Shown here: piece by piece, positions 25,005 to 34,271 of the stretch
Position numbering within the stretch: the stretch's first letter is position 1
Layout: each line of letters opens with the position of its first letter
Assembly: GCA_017547175.1 (NCBI GenBank)
Contig: JAFYQI010000004.1
Location: forward strand, 1-42,411
Direction of reading: 5' to 3'
DNA length: 42,411 bases
Origin: Alistipes sp.
GTDB taxonomy: Bacteria > Bacteroidota > Bacteroidia > Bacteroidales > Rikenellaceae
Made by a program: the position numbers and the translations under genes
Notes under the pieces: model-generated
The model's input: the letters and a program-made list of their open reading frames with translations, nothing else
The model's database searches: none
What the model was told of the DNA's origin: nothing

Positions 25005-25071
25005 ATGAAGAAAAGATACAATACTATTAACTATCTAATTTAAACAACTAACAACTAACAACCAAACAATT

Positions 25072-26307
25072 ATGAGAACAAAACATTTGTTGGCATTGCT
25101 CGCCGGTGTAGCATTGGTGGGCTGCGTAACCGAGATGGAGTATGAGGTGAATCCTCAGGACGAGCAGACGAAGATCGCCTTCAGCTCTCCCGTGATGTAC
25201 GACAACAATGTGGGTACGCGTGCTAATTACCACGGTGAGATTGGTGGCCACCAGTATACCGATGGTGGTACGGTCTACAGCTATCCGCGTACCGAGGATT
25301 TCCAGATTTATGCAGTAGAGCATACCGGTAATTTTGCCGGTTGGGCAGCTGCAACGGAGGCAGGTTTTAACAATACGGCCATTTCGTATGATCCCAATCT
25401 GGACGGTTGGGCTCCTAAGAGCAATGGTCTGTACTACTTCTGGCCGGGTGGTGAGCAGAAGATGTCGTTTGCTGCTTGTTCGCCTGCCGATTTGGATCAG
25501 GCTGCCGATTGGAACGGTCGAGTATACGCTGCAGATGGTTTGACCCTCACCAACTTCAAGGTTCCTGCTAACTCGGCTGAGCAATTTGACTTGATGTTCA
25601 GCAAGCGCATCGTGAACCAGACCAGCCAGAACATGGGTCACAGCGCCAACTATTACAGCGGTATTCCGATTCAGTTCCAGCATGCCTTGTCGTCGATTCG
25701 TTTCTCGATTTCGAACACGTCGGCTTATACGGTTGTTCTGACGAAAATTACGCTGTACGGTGTTGCTGATACCGGTACGTTCAAAGAGAATCTGGAGGAG
25801 GATGAGACCGATTACGGCAAGTATGTAATTAAGACCAGTCCCGAGTCGACCGGTAATGTGGCCCCGGCATGGAATCTTGGTACCAATCCGACCCTCACGA
25901 CTTCGGATCAGGCCTATTTGGCATTCCAGGGTACTGTAACCTTCATGGAGGCTGCTCGCTATGTATCGGAGTTGGCAGGTGACGATGATACGGTAAATCA
26001 GCTGCTGCTTCTGCCGCAGACGCTGACCGAGTCGGCTACGGTAGTGATTGAATACACCGTAAATGGCGCATCGGCAAAGAAGACCGTAAAGTTGAAGGAT
26101 GCTAAGATTGTGAACCGTGATGAGAACGGTGCAAATGAGACCGTTTCCAACCAGACCTTCGGTGAGTGGAAGATGGGTACGCGCTATACCTATCGCCTGG
26201 TTTATACGGAGGCTGCTGCCGACCAGGATAAGATCTACTTTGCCCCGAGTTCGGACAACTGGGCCGATGCAGGTATTGCTGTAATCGACCTTGCAGGTGC
26301 TAACTAA
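25072..26307 (+). CDS. Fimbrillin family protein, probable major pilin
   Basis: The 411-residue lipoprotein precursor (lipobox LVGC, C18) is a FimA/Mfa1-like fimbrillin. R50 in VGTR-ANYHG is a probable proteolytic maturation site, by analogy with P. gingivalis where an Arg-specific protease removes the propeptide so subunits can polymerise by strand exchange. The two-domain beta-sandwich pattern includes SIRFSISNTSAYTVVLTKITLYG and a C-terminal GTRYTYRLVYT. I call it major because its codon use is more biased than that of the following genes, and because a strong hairpin follows it at once. Sixty-seven A/C-rich bases precede the ATG. Confidence 0.85.
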   Translation: MRTKHLLALLAGVALVGCVTEMEYEVNPQDEQTKIAFSSPVMYDNNVGTRANYHGEIGGHQYTDGGTVYSYPRTEDFQIYAVEHTGNFAGWAAATEAGFNNTAISYDPNLDGWAPKSNGLYYFWPGGEQKMSFAACSPADLDQAADWNGRVYAADGLTLTNFKVPANSAEQFDLMFSKRIVNQTSQNMGHSANYYSGIPIQFQHALSSIRFSISNTSAYTVVLTKITLYGVADTGTFKENLEEDETDYGKYVIKTSPESTGNVAPAWNLGTNPTLTTSDQAYLAFQGTVTFMEAARYVSELAGDDDTVNQLLLLPQTLTESATVVIEYTVNGASAKKTVKLKDAKIVNRDENGANETVSNQTFGEWKMGTRYTYRLVYTEAAADQDKIYFAPSSDNWADAGIAVIDLAGAN

Positions 26308-26320
26308 ATCGCTCTAATCA

Positions 26321-26351
26321 GCCAAGCCGCCGATTCAGGCGGCTTGGCTTT
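26321..26351 (+). terminator. Intercistronic hairpin after the first pilin gene
   Basis: GCCAAGCCGCC (26321-26331) and GGCGGCTTGGC (26338-26348) form a perfect 11-bp stem with a six-base loop. Only TTT ACC TT follows, so termination may be partial. It lies between the first and second pilin genes. No new promoter follows, so read-through should supply the minor subunits. Confidence 0.7.
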
Positions 26352-26363
26352 ACCTTATATATA

Positions 26364-27500
26364 ATGATACCCCGATTTACCCAAATAACTAGCTGCCGAC
26401 GAGTGGCGTTGATGCTCTTTGCGGGTCTGTTGATCGCTTGTGTCGACAAGCGCGAGGCACCCGTAGATGAGTTGACCGCTACGCCGATCAGTATGGAGGT
26501 GAAGCCGCCTACGCGTGCATTGATCGAGAATACCGATCTGCTGCAGGCGGCTTGTGATCCTATGCGAGGTGGCCAAGCGATCGGAATATGGTCGGCCTAT
26601 GAGGTGGATGGACGAAGGGTAACTAATGTGTTGGGGAATCGCACGGGTGATGTAGCGTTGCAATACATGGCCCAAACAGAGCAAGATAACTACCAGGGAT
26701 GGACCTATGGCGAGAACGCCGCGACATGGACCGCCCATGCAAAATATACGTTCAACGCCTACTTCCCGATGGAAGTGGTGGATGAGATTAGTACCTCGAA
26801 TGTCTCTACATTTGTAATTGACTACAACACTGAGTATTATCAAGAAGATTTGATGACGGCATACGCTTTCGCCGATACGGACGCAGCGGGATTCAATGCC
26901 TCGATGCCGGTGACATTGAATATGTTGCACACGCTTGCCGCCGTTCGATTCCAATTCTCGTTTCGGAATGCTGACGGCACGACCTACGTAGATAGCGATC
27001 GCCTGACGGCCTGTTGGTTGGAGAATACCCGCATGGGTATGGGTCTGGCCACTACGGGCGTCTTGGCGTTTGGAACGACGTGGGAGAATGGTGAGGTTGA
27101 TGGAGAGCATATTCATTGGTATGGCGAGGACTATCCGACCCCATCAACGCCGACATCTCCCCGCACACTCTATGCTTGGGAGGATGCTACGGGTGTCCCC
27201 TTCAGCTCTACAGCCACGAGCGCTACGTTGGGTACGGCGCATAGTACGGGCGAGGGCCCGTATGCCGGTAATGGTGGATGGATCATGGTTATTCCGCAGG
27301 AGATGGATGCCAGCGTGGTGTTGTGTTTTAAGTTGGCTTCCACGGGTGATTTGGCGCATCGTGTCAGTCTGCCCGAAACCACTTTTGAGCCGGGGAAGCG
27401 ATATACCTTTAACGTACGTTTTAGTCAGAGTAGCGTGGATATGAGCCTGACGATAGCCGACTGGAACGAGTTGAAATCGTCGTATGATATTGCGTTGTAA
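26364..27500 (+). CDS. Fimbrillin family protein, second pilin
   Basis: The 378-residue lipoprotein precursor (lipobox LIAC, C26, after a longer than usual N-region with two arginines) has a putative maturation site at R51 (KPPTR-ALIEN). The fold pattern is that of Mfa-like fimbrillins: MLHTLAAVRFQFSFRNADG in the first domain, and FEPGKRYTFNVRFSQSSVDMSLTIADWNE at the C-terminus. It probably forms an accessory or alternative subunit. It is eight bases from the next gene. Confidence 0.82.
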   Translation: MIPRFTQITSCRRVALMLFAGLLIACVDKREAPVDELTATPISMEVKPPTRALIENTDLLQAACDPMRGGQAIGIWSAYEVDGRRVTNVLGNRTGDVALQYMAQTEQDNYQGWTYGENAATWTAHAKYTFNAYFPMEVVDEISTSNVSTFVIDYNTEYYQEDLMTAYAFADTDAAGFNASMPVTLNMLHTLAAVRFQFSFRNADGTTYVDSDRLTACWLENTRMGMGLATTGVLAFGTTWENGEVDGEHIHWYGEDYPTPSTPTSPRTLYAWEDATGVPFSSTATSATLGTAHSTGEGPYAGNGGWIMVIPQEMDASVVLCFKLASTGDLAHRVSLPETTFEPGKRYTFNVRFSQSSVDMSLTIADWNELKSSYDIAL

Positions 27501-27508
27501 TTGAGACC

Positions 27509-29059
27509 ATGAGCTATTTGTTGCGATATATTTCTGTGTTGTTACTTTTGGTGCTGACAGCCTGCCAGGGGGAGGGTGTGACGGTCGATGATGAGCCGAT
27601 CAGCCTGACGCTGAAATTGGCTACCGGGGCAGTTACGCGCGGCAACGTGACGGATCATCCTTCAGACGCCACTTCGTGGTCGCAGTCTGAACGGGTGGTG
27701 GATGGGCGCTACCTCTACACCTTGTCGGTCTATATTGTGGATGCGGCAAAGAATATCGTGGCAAGCAAGGAGCATATCGTGGTCAATGATCAGGCGTCGG
27801 AGGTGGTTGTGGAGTTTGACAAATCAAGCAATCTCAAACGAGGCGTCCATACCCTGATGGCGGTGGCGAATTATAGTGATCACACGGTTGGAAATACCAC
27901 GCTCGATAGCGGAATTATCGGAAGCTGGAAGGCCGGTAATTATACCGATCTGATGAATAACAAAATTGCGGCCAACAGCAGCTTTGTCAGCCCCAAGGAG
28001 GTGATTCAGCCCTTGTCGCTGATGAAGGAGTTTGAGATTCATGCCGGAGGTAATTTTGTGGAGGGTGAGCTGGTGCGTACCATTGCCCGTCTGCGTATCG
28101 AGGTGAAGAATAATAGCGGTAGCTTGCCGTTGAAGATCAATAACCTCTCCTTTAGCAACAACTTTGCGCAGCAAAATGCCTATGTTTTTGACGACGGCAC
28201 CGATCGCAAGTATTTTACGCCGACGGGTGCCATTGTGGCAACTTCTGAACAGGCACTGCAACCCTTTGTGCGTGATGCGGGGGCTGCATACATGTCAATA
28301 CCGAAACAGATGAGCGCAGTGGTCTATGACGGTTATCAGTTGGAGAGTAAAGTTATTGAGAATGGTGAGTTTACCTACACCTTGAACCTCTCCTATGATG
28401 GCGCTTCCACGCAGGGTGTTGTCTTTAAGCGTGCCTCCTCTACAGCTATATCAAGAACGAGCGCCTTGAATGATTTGCTGTCAGATGATGCGCCTTATTT
28501 CCTGATCTATAATACCTCCAGCCGAACCTATTTGGGTGCGGATGACAGCAATGTTACGGTCGCTTCGATTAGCAACTTTGACGCCCTCTCGGCACGCAAC
28601 GTATGGCAAGTTACCAGGAGTGGCAATAGCTATTATTTCCAAAATGTCGAGACGGAGGCATATATGCAGGCGCCGACAAACAACTCGGCTACCATGGGGG
28701 CGAATCAAGTGTCATTTACCTTGGCTAATGGTATTACGATGTATGCGGGTAATCGTTATTTGGGTGTTGATGGTAGTACGGTGAGAGGATATAATAGAAC
28801 CAATAACAATCCCGTAAATTTTACATTCTACGAGGTATCAAAGTCGATAAGCTCGGCCACCGAAACACTCAATCGTGAAATTACGATTCCGCTAACCTCG
28901 ATCAATCCGGTGACTCAGCAGTCGTCGAAGGTGACAGCTATTAAGCGTAATGACTTTATCAATGTGTTGATAACAGTCTCATACAATCCGACTTCGGGAG
29001 AGTTTGATTTCCATGTTGAGGATTGGGGTACAGGTGGTGGCCAGGTAGAATTTAATTAA
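27509..29059 (+). CDS. Minor pilin with a ricin/beta-trefoil-like insert
   Basis: The 516-residue lipoprotein precursor (lipobox LTAC, C19) has a probable maturation site at R44 (AVTR-GNVTD). Residues about 30-300 look like the first domain of FimC/Mfa2-type minor pilins (RYLYTLSVYIVDAAKN, RTIARLRIEVKNNSG). The C-terminus (NDFINVLITVSYNPTSGEFD, then FHVEDW) is the usual end of the second domain. Between them, about residues 328-443 resemble a ricin-type beta-trefoil: PYFLIYNTSSRTYLG, then a W at the expected distance, YYFQNVETEAYM, and later GNRYLGVDG. Such domains commonly bind carbohydrate, so it may be a lectin-bearing subunit. The domain call is from pattern only. Confidence 0.7.
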   Translation: MSYLLRYISVLLLLVLTACQGEGVTVDDEPISLTLKLATGAVTRGNVTDHPSDATSWSQSERVVDGRYLYTLSVYIVDAAKNIVASKEHIVVNDQASEVVVEFDKSSNLKRGVHTLMAVANYSDHTVGNTTLDSGIIGSWKAGNYTDLMNNKIAANSSFVSPKEVIQPLSLMKEFEIHAGGNFVEGELVRTIARLRIEVKNNSGSLPLKINNLSFSNNFAQQNAYVFDDGTDRKYFTPTGAIVATSEQALQPFVRDAGAAYMSIPKQMSAVVYDGYQLESKVIENGEFTYTLNLSYDGASTQGVVFKRASSTAISRTSALNDLLSDDAPYFLIYNTSSRTYLGADDSNVTVASISNFDALSARNVWQVTRSGNSYYFQNVETEAYMQAPTNNSATMGANQVSFTLANGITMYAGNRYLGVDGSTVRGYNRTNNNPVNFTFYEVSKSISSATETLNREITIPLTSINPVTQQSSKVTAIKRNDFINVLITVSYNPTSGEFDFHVEDWGTGGGQVEFN

Positions 29060-29068
29060 GGATTCAAC

Positions 29069-32000
29069 ATGAGGCGATATATAGTATATGTGATCGGATT
29101 GTTATCGATGATGATAACGGCTTGCACCAACGAGTTTACGGATAATGATGCCGTGTCGGGAAACCAGGAGGTGTGGGCGCAATTGCATTTTGGTCATAGT
29201 AGTTTTGATAAAATCGATATCACTACGCGTGCGACGCTTGGCGAGAGTGCCGAATCGCGCGTGGAGAATCTCTTTGTCTATATTTTCGATGCCTCCGGTA
29301 ATCGCCTGGATTCGCATTTCTACGACTATAACAGCCGCGAAGAGTCCTTCCCCTCCACGCCAGGTTATTATTGGATTGTTAATAATCGAACCAATACCTA
29401 CCAGCAGGATACCAATGGTTCGATCATGATCAAATCGCCTACCATTACCAACGGTAGTATCTATTTGATTGCGAATTTGAATGCTGACCAGTTGAACATC
29501 TCGGCCGACCAGTTGAATACGGTGCGTTCGCTCAGTGAGTTACAGGCCTTGACGATCACGATGAATCAGGAGATCACCTCGCGTACGGGTATTTTCTTGA
29601 TGTCGGGCTATGCGGACGGTGTTACGATCACCGACAAGGGCGAAATTACGAAAAACGGATCAGCGGTAACAATACCCCTTGTGCGTCTCGATGCCAAGGT
29701 GTCGGTGAATGTGCAGATTAGTGATGCGGGGATTGCGGGACAGCAGGTGAAATCCTTTGAGGCGGAGTCGTGGCAGGTTATGCGACTGCCAAAAGGCACC
29801 CATATTCTGCAGAACACCGTAGATGGCAAACTTAAAGATGCTGATGAGTTGGGTTATTTCGATAGTCCGCAGCAATATTTTGAGTCTACGGCCGATGGCG
29901 TTAGCAGTTTTTCGTTCTATATGTTGGAGAATATGGAGGATACCAAGGGGTTGACTTCGTATAAGCAACGCGAATTGCGCTCCAAGAATAGCGACGGAAG
30001 CTATAATACGGTTGATGGAAAGTGGGAGTATGCTTCAGAGGATGCCACATACCTGGTCATTAAGGGTAAGGTATATATGACCGTCGATAGTGATTTGTCC
30101 ACGGGCGGCCAGCATATTGAGGCGGAGGTTACCTATTATATCCATTTGGGTAATTTTGGAAATAGCAAAAGTGGGGGTGATTACAACAACTTTACCATTC
30201 AGCGTAATACGCACTACACGTACACCATTACGATTAAGGGTGTGGATAGCATCGAAACTGAGGTAAACACCGAAGTGGAGAATCAACCGGGAGCTGTGGG
30301 TGATGTCTATAAATCGAATGAGGAGATATACACCTTTGATGCGCATTATGGTCAGCGCGTATTTCGTATTAATGCAAACGCGGTACGCGATGATATTGTC
30401 ACCTGGTATGTGAAGACGCCTTTCAGTGAGGGTATGCCCAGCCTTGAGGGTGGTACCCAGATCCCGAACCTCGACTATAAGTGGGTGTGGTTCATGGTGA
30501 ATGAGAAAGAGTATAATGGCGTCTATTCGAGCAATAACAGAAGTTATCCCGGAGATCAAAATAAGCAGCTTAATATTGGTGATGAGGGGAAACTGATGGA
30601 CGTGGTAGAGTTCTCGGAATTTTTACGCAGAGAAAAGATCAAATGGAACAATGCGGCCTCTGACGAACGTGCTACGGCTAGCGTATTCAGAATGGATAAT
30701 AGCGGCGTATATTGTCTGTATGTGACCGTATTTGTTGATGAGTATTATTACGAGACTGATCCGCTCAATTCGCAGAATAAGCCAAAGGATTTGTGGAAAT
30801 TGTTTGTGAATCAGCCTAACCGCCTGATGCACATTATGTGCGAGCGTATCGTTAGTAACGATGGCGAAAGTTCGCTTACGGGTAGTTCGATCACCATACG
30901 CCAGCGATCGATACAGACCCCTTACAACCTTGAGAATCCAACACTGATGGATGCTTGGGGATGTGAGTCGGAGGATGAGTTTGGTGATAGTCAGCTCTTT
31001 TTCTACAATAGCTCTGAGACGATGAGTAGCGCTGCAGGAGGTTCGCTGACCAATGTGGGTACGGTGTCGCAGAAAAACGGCCTCTATAATACGGCGCGTA
31101 TATGGGGCGTGGTTTCGGAAAGGAATGTCTATCAGTCCATGCGCTGGGATAAGTTTCTCGATTATGAACGACCGAATGATTATGTGGCCACGATCAATGG
31201 TCGCAATATTAAGTCCTATTTCCTGAAGAATGAGTATGTCGCGCTACGCTATGCAACGCTTGAGCGTAACCGCGACAACAACGGAAATGGTGTGATCGAT
31301 CCGGATGAGATCAGATGGTATGTGGCTTCCATTAATCAGTTGTATGACATATATATGGGTGAATTGGGCTTGAACAGTGTGGCGGCTTTGCACACGCCGG
31401 AGATGGCGACACGTCCAAACTATACCACTGGCCCATATAGTGGTGCAAAGGGGTGGCGAAGCCATGTGATAAGCAGTACGTGGAGTGAGGATAGTAGCCA
31501 GCCTGTTGTGTTGTGGGCAGAAGAGGGTATCTCGGTGAGCCCTTATGCAACTCGTCACAGTAAACCGGCTCCATACTCAATTCGCTGCGTGCGCAACCTG
31601 GGCTTAAGTGCTCCTACGACAGAGTCCATTGTCATTGAGGGTCAGGCCGGAAGAGAATATCCTACCGAGCTGATTCAAGTAGCAAAAACTTCGGATGGAA
31701 ACTATCGTTTCGATTTGTCAAATATCAATGATAAGTCGGTGCGCTATTATACGTCGCGTGAATTGGAGATGGGTGATGAAAAGTCGGAGACATCGAAGGT
31801 ATATTACGGCTTTGAAACAGGTCCCATTGCGCGTTATCCCGCGACGGATCAGGGAGGCTCTAATAATGTCGCTAATTTTGCCGCCTTGAAGGAGGCCTTG
31901 GAGGCCGGTGTGAATGTGTGTCCGGATGGATATCGAATCCCGAATGTGCGTGAGGGCGCATTGATGTCGCTCTACTGCGATAATTCGTGGTGGAATGAGA

Positions 32001-32161
32001 GCGGATATGTAATGGTCAATACCTGGTACTCGAATGGTGATTTGGGTAACGGATATGATAGTGGCCATACAAGTTGGCAATTCGGTTGCCGTTTTGCAAC
32101 GATCGGACAATCAGGTTGTACGACAATACGTACCGTTCGCGATTGGAATCCCAAGGAGTAA
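29069..32161 (+). CDS. DUF4906-type large fimbrial protein, putative tip adhesin
   Basis: The 1030-residue lipoprotein precursor (lipobox ITAC, C19) has a putative maturation site at R54 (ITTR-ATLG). Its N-terminal half has the fimbrillin-type VENLFVYIFDASGNRL and LVRLDAKVSVNVQIS segments. The long remainder fits the DUF4906 family seen at the ends of Bacteroidales pilus operons, in the position of the FimD/FimE accessory proteins. The C-terminus (from C951, CPDGYRIPNVREGALMSLY, ending in a Cys-containing GCRFATIGQSGC segment) resembles FISUMP/Lcl-type domains found in surface proteins. Together these suggest a pilus-tip adhesin. It is the last gene of the operon; a strong terminator follows. 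Confidence 0.72.
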   Translation: MRRYIVYVIGLLSMMITACTNEFTDNDAVSGNQEVWAQLHFGHSSFDKIDITTRATLGESAESRVENLFVYIFDASGNRLDSHFYDYNSREESFPSTPGYYWIVNNRTNTYQQDTNGSIMIKSPTITNGSIYLIANLNADQLNISADQLNTVRSLSELQALTITMNQEITSRTGIFLMSGYADGVTITDKGEITKNGSAVTIPLVRLDAKVSVNVQISDAGIAGQQVKSFEAESWQVMRLPKGTHILQNTVDGKLKDADELGYFDSPQQYFESTADGVSSFSFYMLENMEDTKGLTSYKQRELRSKNSDGSYNTVDGKWEYASEDATYLVIKGKVYMTVDSDLSTGGQHIEAEVTYYIHLGNFGNSKSGGDYNNFTIQRNTHYTYTITIKGVDSIETEVNTEVENQPGAVGDVYKSNEEIYTFDAHYGQRVFRINANAVRDDIVTWYVKTPFSEGMPSLEGGTQIPNLDYKWVWFMVNEKEYNGVYSSNNRSYPGDQNKQLNIGDEGKLMDVVEFSEFLRREKIKWNNAASDERATASVFRMDNSGVYCLYVTVFVDEYYYETDPLNSQNKPKDLWKLFVNQPNRLMHIMCERIVSNDGESSLTGSSITIRQRSIQTPYNLENPTLMDAWGCESEDEFGDSQLFFYNSSETMSSAAGGSLTNVGTVSQKNGLYNTARIWGVVSERNVYQSMRWDKFLDYERPNDYVATINGRNIKSYFLKNEYVALRYATLERNRDNNGNGVIDPDEIRWYVASINQLYDIYMGELGLNSVAALHTPEMATRPNYTTGPYSGAKGWRSHVISSTWSEDSSQPVVLWAEEGISVSPYATRHSKPAPYSIRCVRNLGLSAPTTESIVIEGQAGREYPTELIQVAKTSDGNYRFDLSNINDKSVRYYTSRELEMGDEKSETSKVYYGFETGPIARYPATDQGGSNNVANFAALKEALEAGVNVCPDGYRIPNVREGALMSLYCDNSWWNESGYVMVNTWYSNGDLGNGYDSGHTSWQFGCRFATIGQSGCTTIRTVRDWNPKE

Positions 32162-32224
32162 TCGAAAGAAGCTGTTTTCGGCTGAAAAAACGGCTGTTGC
32201 AAAGTGGGTTGTTACCCCCAAGTA

Positions 32225-32253
32225 AACCTCTCGGCTTTTGCCGGGAGGTTTTT
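32225..32253 (+). terminator. Terminator of the pilus operon
   Basis: AACCTCTCGGC (32225-32235) and GCCGGGAGGTT (32240-32250) form an 11-bp stem with one G-T pair and a TTTT loop, followed by a T-run. It lies 63 bases after the last stop codon. Confidence 0.88.
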
Positions 32254-32329
32254 CGTTGTGGCACGATGAAAAAAAAGTGTGTGCTTGCGGAAAAATGGAT
32301 CATTTTTTTTTCAAATCCAAAACTTTACC

Positions 32330-32337
32330 TATCTTTG
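32330..32337 (+). promoter_or_regulatory. -7 element of pckA
   Basis: TATCTTTG is a consensus -7 element, with only a T-rich tract where the -33 TTTG should be. It implies a leader of about 140 bases. Confidence 0.65.
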
Positions 32338-32343
32338 TATCGT

Positions 32344-32485
32344 CGAAATAGGGGCTTATGCGAAGCATCTTTTTTTGAGATGATGACTTAGCTGAGCGTA
32401 AGGTGGTTATACGATACACCTTTTGGCAACTTTTTTGACATGTGAAGACAGAAAAGAGGTTTTAATTTAATAATACACAACAACT
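32344..32485 (+). promoter_or_regulatory. Long pckA leader with two hairpins
   Basis: The leader holds ATGC-GAA-GCAT (32358-32368) followed by seven T (32370-32376). Next comes AAGGTG/CACCTT (32400-32405 with 32417-32422), followed by TT GGCAAC and six T (32431-32436). Both look like weak terminators, so the leader could act as an attenuator of gluconeogenic pckA. No named riboswitch is recognisable. Confidence 0.35.
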
Positions 32486-34096
32486 ATGATTACTAAGAAA
32501 GATTTGAAGCAGTACGGTATTACCGGCGTGGAGGAGATTATCTACAACCCCTCGTACGACGAGCTTTACCGTGAGGAGACCAAGAAGGGTCTGCGTGGCT
32601 TTGAGAAGGGTCAGGAGACCGAGATGGGTGCTGTGAACGTAATGACGGGTGTTTACACCGGCCGTTCGCCCAAGGACAAGTTCTTCGTAATGGATGAGAC
32701 CACGAAGGATACGATCTGGTGGACCTCGCCCGAGTACAAGAACGATAACAAGCCCGTTACGAAGAAGGCTTGGAAGGAGCTGAAGAAGATCGCATCGGAG
32801 GAGCTCTCGGGTAAGAAGCTCTATGTAGTTGACACCTTCTGCGGCGCCAATGAGAATACGCGTCTTAAGATCCGCTTCATTATGGAGGTGGCTTGGCAGG
32901 CACACTTTGTAAAGAACATGTTCATCCGTCCGACCGACGCTGAGTTGGAGACCTATGGTGAGCCCGATTTCGTAGTGCTCAACGCATCGAAGGCCAAGGT
33001 AAAGAACTACAAGAAGCTGGGTCTGAACTCGGAGACGGCTGTTGTATTCAACCTCACGGAGAAGATGCAGGTGATCATCAACACCTGGTATGGTGGTGAG
33101 ATGAAGAAGGGTATGTTCTCGTACATGAACTACCTGCTCCCGCTGCAGGGTATCGCTTCGATGCACTGCTCGGCCAACACGAACGAGAAGGGTGAGACGG
33201 CTGTATTCTTCGGCCTCTCGGGTACGGGTAAGACGACCCTCTCGACCGACCCGAAGCGTCAGCTCATCGGTGATGACGAGCACGGTTGGGACGACGATGG
33301 TATCTTCAACTTCGAGGGTGGTTGCTACGCTAAGGTAATCAACCTCTCGCAGGAGAACGAGCCCGATATCTGGAACGCCATCCGTCGCAACGCACTGCTC
33401 GAGAACGTAACGGTAGATAAGAAGGGTAAGATCGACTTCTCGGATAAGTCGGTTACGGAGAACACCCGTGTATCGTACCCCATCTTCCACATTGATAACA
33501 TCGTGAAGCCCGTATCGAAGGCTCCCGCCGCTAAGAAGGTTATCTTCCTCTCGGCTGACGCCTTTGGTGTACTGCCTCCCGTTTCGATCCTGACCCCCGA
33601 GCAGACGAAGTACTACTTCCTGTCGGGCTTTACTGCTAAGTTGGCTGGTACGGAGCGCGGTATCACGGAGCCCACGCCGACCTTCTCGGCTTGCTTCGGT
33701 GCTGCCTTCTTGTCGCTGCACCCCACCAAGTACGGTGAGGAGCTTGTAAAGCGTATGGAGAAGTCGGGTGCTACGGCATACCTCGTAAACACGGGTTGGA
33801 ATGGTACGGGCAAGCGTATCTCGATCAAGGATACGCGTGGTATCATCGACGCCATCCTTGATGGTTCGATCGACAACGCTCCTACGAAGACGATCCCGAT
33901 GTTCGACTTCAAGGTTCCCACCCAGCTGCCGGGTGTTGATCCCGCTATTCTCGATCCCCGCGACACGTATGCTGACGCTGCCGAGTGGGAGGTTAAGGCT
34001 AAGGACCTCGCTGGTCGCTTCGTGAAGAACTTCCAGAAGTTCACGGGTAACGAGGAGGGTAAGAACCTCGTTGCTGCCGGCCCGAAGGTTGAGTAA
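32486..34096 (+). CDS. pckA: Phosphoenolpyruvate carboxykinase (ATP)
   Basis: The 536-residue enzyme interconverts oxaloacetate and PEP with ATP/ADP. In gut Bacteroidetes it usually runs toward oxaloacetate to feed succinate formation. The P-loop is G243-LSGTGK-T250, followed by the metal-binding DDEHGWDD segment. [12 protein letters not shown] near residues 53-64 is the substrate-binding region. Length equals the family norm (about 535-540). Very biased codon use indicates high expression. It is monocistronic with a long leader and a strong terminator. Confidence 0.96.
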   Translation: MITKKDLKQYGITGVEEIIYNPSYDELYREETKKGLRGFEKGQETEMGAVNVMTGVYTGRSPKDKFFVMDETTKDTIWWTSPEYKNDNKPVTKKAWKELKKIASEELSGKKLYVVDTFCGANENTRLKIRFIMEVAWQAHFVKNMFIRPTDAELETYGEPDFVVLNASKAKVKNYKKLGLNSETAVVFNLTEKMQVIINTWYGGEMKKGMFSYMNYLLPLQGIASMHCSANTNEKGETAVFFGLSGTGKTTLSTDPKRQLIGDDEHGWDDDGIFNFEGGCYAKVINLSQENEPDIWNAIRRNALLENVTVDKKGKIDFSDKSVTENTRVSYPIFHIDNIVKPVSKAPAAKKVIFLSADAFGVLPPVSILTPEQTKYYFLSGFTAKLAGTERGITEPTPTFSACFGAAFLSLHPTKYGEELVKRMEKSGATAYLVNTGWNGTGKRISIKDTRGIIDAILDGSIDNAPTKTIPMFDFKVPTQLPGVDPAILDPRDTYADAAEWEVKAKDLAGRFVKNFQKFTGNEEGKNLVAAGPKVE

Positions 34097-34117
34097 TCAA
34101 AAAACGCGCATAATTGC

Positions 34118-34150
34118 AAAGGTTGCATCCAAAAGGGTGCAACCTTTTTT
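34118..34150 (+). terminator. pckA terminator
   Basis: AAAGGTTGCATCC and GGGTGCAACCTTT pair over about 13 base pairs around an AAAA loop, followed by a T-run (34145-34150). Confidence 0.92.
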
Positions 34151-34201
34151 GTTTACCGCCTTGTGTATAGTTTTAGCTGATCGTAGCATAAAAATTATCA
34201 A

Positions 34202-34233
34202 TTTGACAAATACAAATCTTTGCATTATCTTTG
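34202..34233 (+). promoter_or_regulatory. Promoter of the superoxide reductase gene
   Basis: TTTG (34202-34205), 20 bases, then TATCTTTG (34226-34233): a full consensus promoter, leaving a leader of about 35 bases. Confidence 0.88.
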
Positions 34234-34271
34234 TCATAGAAAAAGAAAAAACACATAAACAGCGTAAAACT

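Noticed and set aside
32462..33721. A 419-codon minus-strand frame opposite pckA
   Set aside because: pckA has the P-loop and metal-binding motifs. The opposite frame has no features and reads through the pckA leader.
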